Source: JAHJRJ01 sp037443685 (GTDB lineage: Bacteria > Bacteroidota > Ignavibacteria > UBA10030 > BY39). Taken from it: 9,275 nucleotides of DNA. Shown piece by piece: positions 6,819-9,275 of this stretch (its first letter is position 1; each line of letters begins with the position of its first letter). The stretch covers positions 1 to 9,275 of the forward strand of contig JBBINX010000082.1 in the NCBI GenBank assembly GCA_037443685.1, in the 5' to 3' direction. Made by a program: the position numbers and the translations under genes. Below the pieces are notes generated by a model. The model made no database searches and had not been told where the DNA came from. It saw only the letters and a program-made list of their open reading frames with translations.

Positions 6819-9275
6819 ATGCCAAGACTATTTGTTGACATAGCGGTACCCGTAGCTGTTGACCAGCTATTCACTTACAACGTTCCCGATGTTTTACAAA
6901 GCCAGATCAAAGTCGGTGTAAGGGTAACAGCTCCCTTCGGTAAAAAGACCGTTATAGGTTTTGTCGTTAACATCCCAAAAACCACTCACGTCCTGCGACT
7001 CAAAGACATTCATGACATACTGGATTCCGAACCAATAATATCTGAAGAAATGATCAAGCTTACGAAGTGGGTTTCGGAATATTACCTCGCACCTTGGAGC
7101 GAAGTATTAAAGGCTGCCCTTCCTCAGAGGTCCCTCTCAGGTAGTAAAAAAACTATATCTTTGAAAACCGACTTAGAAGTAGCGTTTTTAAAAACCTCAG
7201 GTGCACCAAAGCAAACTCAAGTCGTTAACCTGCTCGTTCAAAAGAGAGAATTGAGTGCTTCGTATATTCAAAAGACGATGAAAATTAAAAGTGTTCATTC
7301 GCTCCTGAACGAACTTGTTCAAAAAGAGATAATATCAGTAGAAGAAAAATTATCAACCGGTTCAAAACCTAAATACGAAAAAGTAATACTTATTGATGAG
7401 CGGGCTAAACAAATCTGGAATGAATGGCTGAACAAACCCGACAATCAAAACAATAAACGTCTTGCAAAACAAATTCAAGTTTTAAAATATTTGGTTGAAT
7501 CTCCTAACGGAGTTACTCTACCACTGACCAAAGCCATAAAAGAATCGAAAAGCTCCCTCTCATCAGTTAGCACACTAGCGATCCAAGGATTAGTTACCAT
7601 TACGAAGCAGGAAATAAAAAGATCCATTACGTATGAATTGCATGAAAGCAAGCAGCAGAATATTGTTTTAAACGAATACCAACAGAATGCATTCACACAC
7701 ATTAATAATGCGATATGTGAAAATAAATTCCATTCATTTCTTCTGCACGGAATAACCGGAAGCGGAAAGACACAGATTTATATCGAGACAATCAAGTCAG
7801 CGCTTAGTAAAGGTAAGAGTGCAATTGTATTAGTGCCAGAAATATCACTCACGCCACAAATAGTTGCACGTTTCCAGTTTCACTTCGGTGAAAAGGTTGC
7901 GGTCTTCCACAGCAGAATGTCTGCCGGTGAAAGGTACGATTCGTGGCGACTAGCAAAGCGTGGTGATTCTTCGATTGTAATTGGACCAAGGTCGGCTATA
8001 TTTGCTCCTTTAAAAAATATCGGACTCATCATAGTTGACGAAGAGCAGGAATCATCGTACAAACAATTCGATAAAACCCCGCGCTATCATGCTCGCGATG
8101 TTGCAGTTATGCGAGCTATGGAAAACAATGCCGTTGTAGTGCTCGGTTCTGCAACTCCTTCTATAGAATCTTATCACAATGCGCAGTCGGGAAAATACAA
8201 ATTAATCGAGCTCCCCGAACGCGTGGATAATGCACAACTTCCGGAAATAGAAATAGTTGATATGCTCATCGAAAGACAGAAAAAATTTGAAACGTTTCGA
8301 GCTGAGCGTAAAGCTGAGTTTGAGAAGGACGCCGTCGCAGCACGAGCATTGAAACGCAAGCTATATATTGGTTCTATTTCCGATGTATTGAAAGAAAAGA
8401 TTGAAGATCGGTTATCACGAAAAGAAGGTGTTATACTTTTACAAAATCGACGTGGCTTCTCCGCTTTCGTCGAATGTTATAATTGCGGACACATCGAAAT
8501 GTGCGAGCACTGTAACGTTACGCTAACTTATCATTCTACTAAAAAACATTTACGCTGTCATTACTGTGGTTATGTAAAAGCTCCGCCCGACGTTTGTCCG
8601 AAATGCCTCAGTATTCAGTTGAACTACAAAGGATTCGGGACTCAGCGTATTGAAGATGAACTCCAGAAAATGTTTCCTTCTGCTTCCATCGTACGGATGG
8701 ACTTGGATACGACCTCAGTTAAAGGTTCACACAATAAAATATTAAGCCAATTTGCTCTGGGAGAATTTGATATATTGCTTGGAACACAAATGGTTGCTAA
8801 AGGGCTGGATTTTTCGCGCGTTACGTTGGTTGGTGTTATTTGTGCTGACACTCAAATGCTTCTACCCGATTTCAGGGCAGCAGAAAGAACTTTTCAGCTT
8901 CTTACTCAAGTTGCGGGAAGAGCCGGAAGAAGCAGCTCATTAAAAGGTGAAGTTGTAATACAGACATATCAGCCAAATCATTACTGTATGAAACACGTTG
9001 TCGATCACGATTTTGTAAGTTTTTATAACGAGGAAATTAAAAACCGTAAAGATTTGAATTATCCGCCGTATTCTCGAATCGCTCTAATCGAAATAAAAGG
9101 GAAGAATGAGAATGAGGTTTCGCGCCACGCTTTAAAAATTCATCAGCTTTTGATTGCACAAAGCAGACAGCTAAAGATATTGGGACCTGCAGAAGCCGCA
9201 ATCTCGAAGATAAACAATTACTACCGCTGGTACATTTTGATTAAAGATTTAAAAACCAAAGACCCGTCTGGAAAA
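6819..9275 (+). CDS. priA: Primosomal protein N' (PriA replication-restart helicase), 3' end beyond window
   Basis: PriA is a DExH helicase (3' to 5') that recognises stalled forks and reloads the replicative helicase. The frame is open for 819 codons with no stop at the window edge; PriA proteins of this lineage usually run slightly longer, so only a short C-terminal piece is missing. The N-terminal 3'-DNA-binding domain begins LFVDIAVPVAVDQLFTY. Helicase motifs are intact: Walker A HGITGSGKT (310-318), DEEQ (407-410), GSATPS (443-448), GTQMVAKG (655-662) and QVAGRAGR (697-704). Eight zinc-binding cysteines are present: Cys553, 556, 562, 565, 580, 583, 593 and 596. A charged segment at about 488-516 appears to be an insertion relative to E. 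coli PriA. The C-terminal domain is recognisable (LGPAEAAISK, then YYRWYILIKDL). ATG 6819 fits the usual PriA N-terminus; an in-frame TTG at 6783 would add a hydrophobic stretch and is unlikely. There is no Shine-Dalgarno, and the gene is probably functionally separate from the signalling operon upstream. Confidence 0.97.
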   Translation, partial: MPRLFVDIAVPVAVDQLFTYNVPDVLQSQIKVGVRVTAPFGKKTVIGFVVNIPKTTHVLRLKDIHDILDSEPIISEEMIKLTKWVSEYYLAPWSEVLKAALPQRSLSGSKKTISLKTDLEVAFLKTSGAPKQTQVVNLLVQKRELSASYIQKTMKIKSVHSLLNELVQKEIISVEEKLSTGSKPKYEKVILIDERAKQIWNEWLNKPDNQNNKRLAKQIQVLKYLVESPNGVTLPLTKAIKESKSSLSSVSTLAIQGLVTITKQEIKRSITYELHESKQQNIVLNEYQQNAFTHINNAICENKFHSFLLHGITGSGKTQIYIETIKSALSKGKSAIVLVPEISLTPQIVARFQFHFGEKVAVFHSRMSAGERYDSWRLAKRGDSSIVIGPRSAIFAPLKNIGLIIVDEEQESSYKQFDKTPRYHARDVAVMRAMENNAVVVLGSATPSIESYHNAQSGKYKLIELPERVDNAQLPEIEIVDMLIERQKKFETFRAERKAEFEKDAVAARALKRKLYIGSISDVLKEKIEDRLSRKEGVILLQNRRGFSAFVECYNCGHIEMCEHCNVTLTYHSTKKHLRCHYCGYVKAPPDVCPKCLSIQLNYKGFGTQRIEDELQKMFPSASIVRMDLDTTSVKGSHNKILSQFALGEFDILLGTQMVAKGLDFSRVTLVGVICADTQMLLPDFRAAERTFQLLTQVAGRAGRSSSLKGEVVIQTYQPNHYCMKHVVDHDFVSFYNEEIKNRKDLNYPPYSRIALIEIKGKNENEVSRHALKIHQLLIAQSRQLKILGPAEAAISKINNYYRWYILIKDLKTKDPSGK

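Noticed and set aside
8752..8943. Small overlapping rightward frame of 63 codons, and several leftward frames of 60-105 codons inside the large genes
   Set aside because: All lie within well-supported genes in another frame, show no recognisable domains or ribosome sites, and are explained as shadows.
1..9275. CRISPR arrays, insertion sequences, tRNA or rRNA genes, attachment sites
   Set aside because: No regular direct repeats, transposase frames, terminal inverted repeats or tRNA-like sequences were found on reading both strands.

Overview
The window reads as an AT-rich bacterial chromosome segment, most likely from the Bacteroidota/Ignavibacteria/Chlorobi (FCB) side of the tree. The reasons are the long PriA of about 820+ residues, secreted Ig-like and beta-barrel proteins of a style common there, and a CHASE2 cyclase of standard architecture. 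Readable Shine-Dalgarno sequences before several genes, including a full GGAGG, fit Ignavibacteria-like lineages better than typical Bacteroidia, which mostly lack them. The taxonomic placement is inference from protein style, not from a marker search.

Layout. Positions 1-113 hold the first 37 codons of a leftward gene for a small membrane or exported protein that runs off the left edge. A 219-nt divergent intergenic region follows (114-332); it carries a good sigma70-like promoter (TTGCAA, 17 bp, TATAAT) pointing right. Next come four tightly packed rightward genes (333-6705) that look like one operon: a secreted Ig-like-domain protein of unknown function; a secreted protein with a FecR domain; a large predicted outer-membrane beta-barrel protein with Ig-like N-terminal domains; and a membrane adenylate cyclase with an extracytoplasmic CHASE2 sensor. 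Gaps between them are 15, 30 and 4 nt. After a 113-nt gap without an obvious terminator comes priA, the primosomal replication-restart helicase, which is open at the right edge (819 codons, no stop).

How the genes may work together. Three of the four operon products are predicted to sit in the periplasm or outer membrane. The fourth has a periplasmic sensor domain and a cytosolic cyclase with all catalytic residues. The simplest reading is an envelope-to-cytoplasm signalling module: the outer-membrane and periplasmic proteins sense or build something, the CHASE2 domain receives that state, and cAMP is the output. The Lys/Thr substrate-specifying pair marks the cyclase as class IIIb, a group with known bicarbonate-responsive members. 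The link between the proteins is inferred from gene order only. No cAMP receptor, sigma factor or TonB-dependent receptor is visible in the window. priA is housekeeping and probably unrelated.
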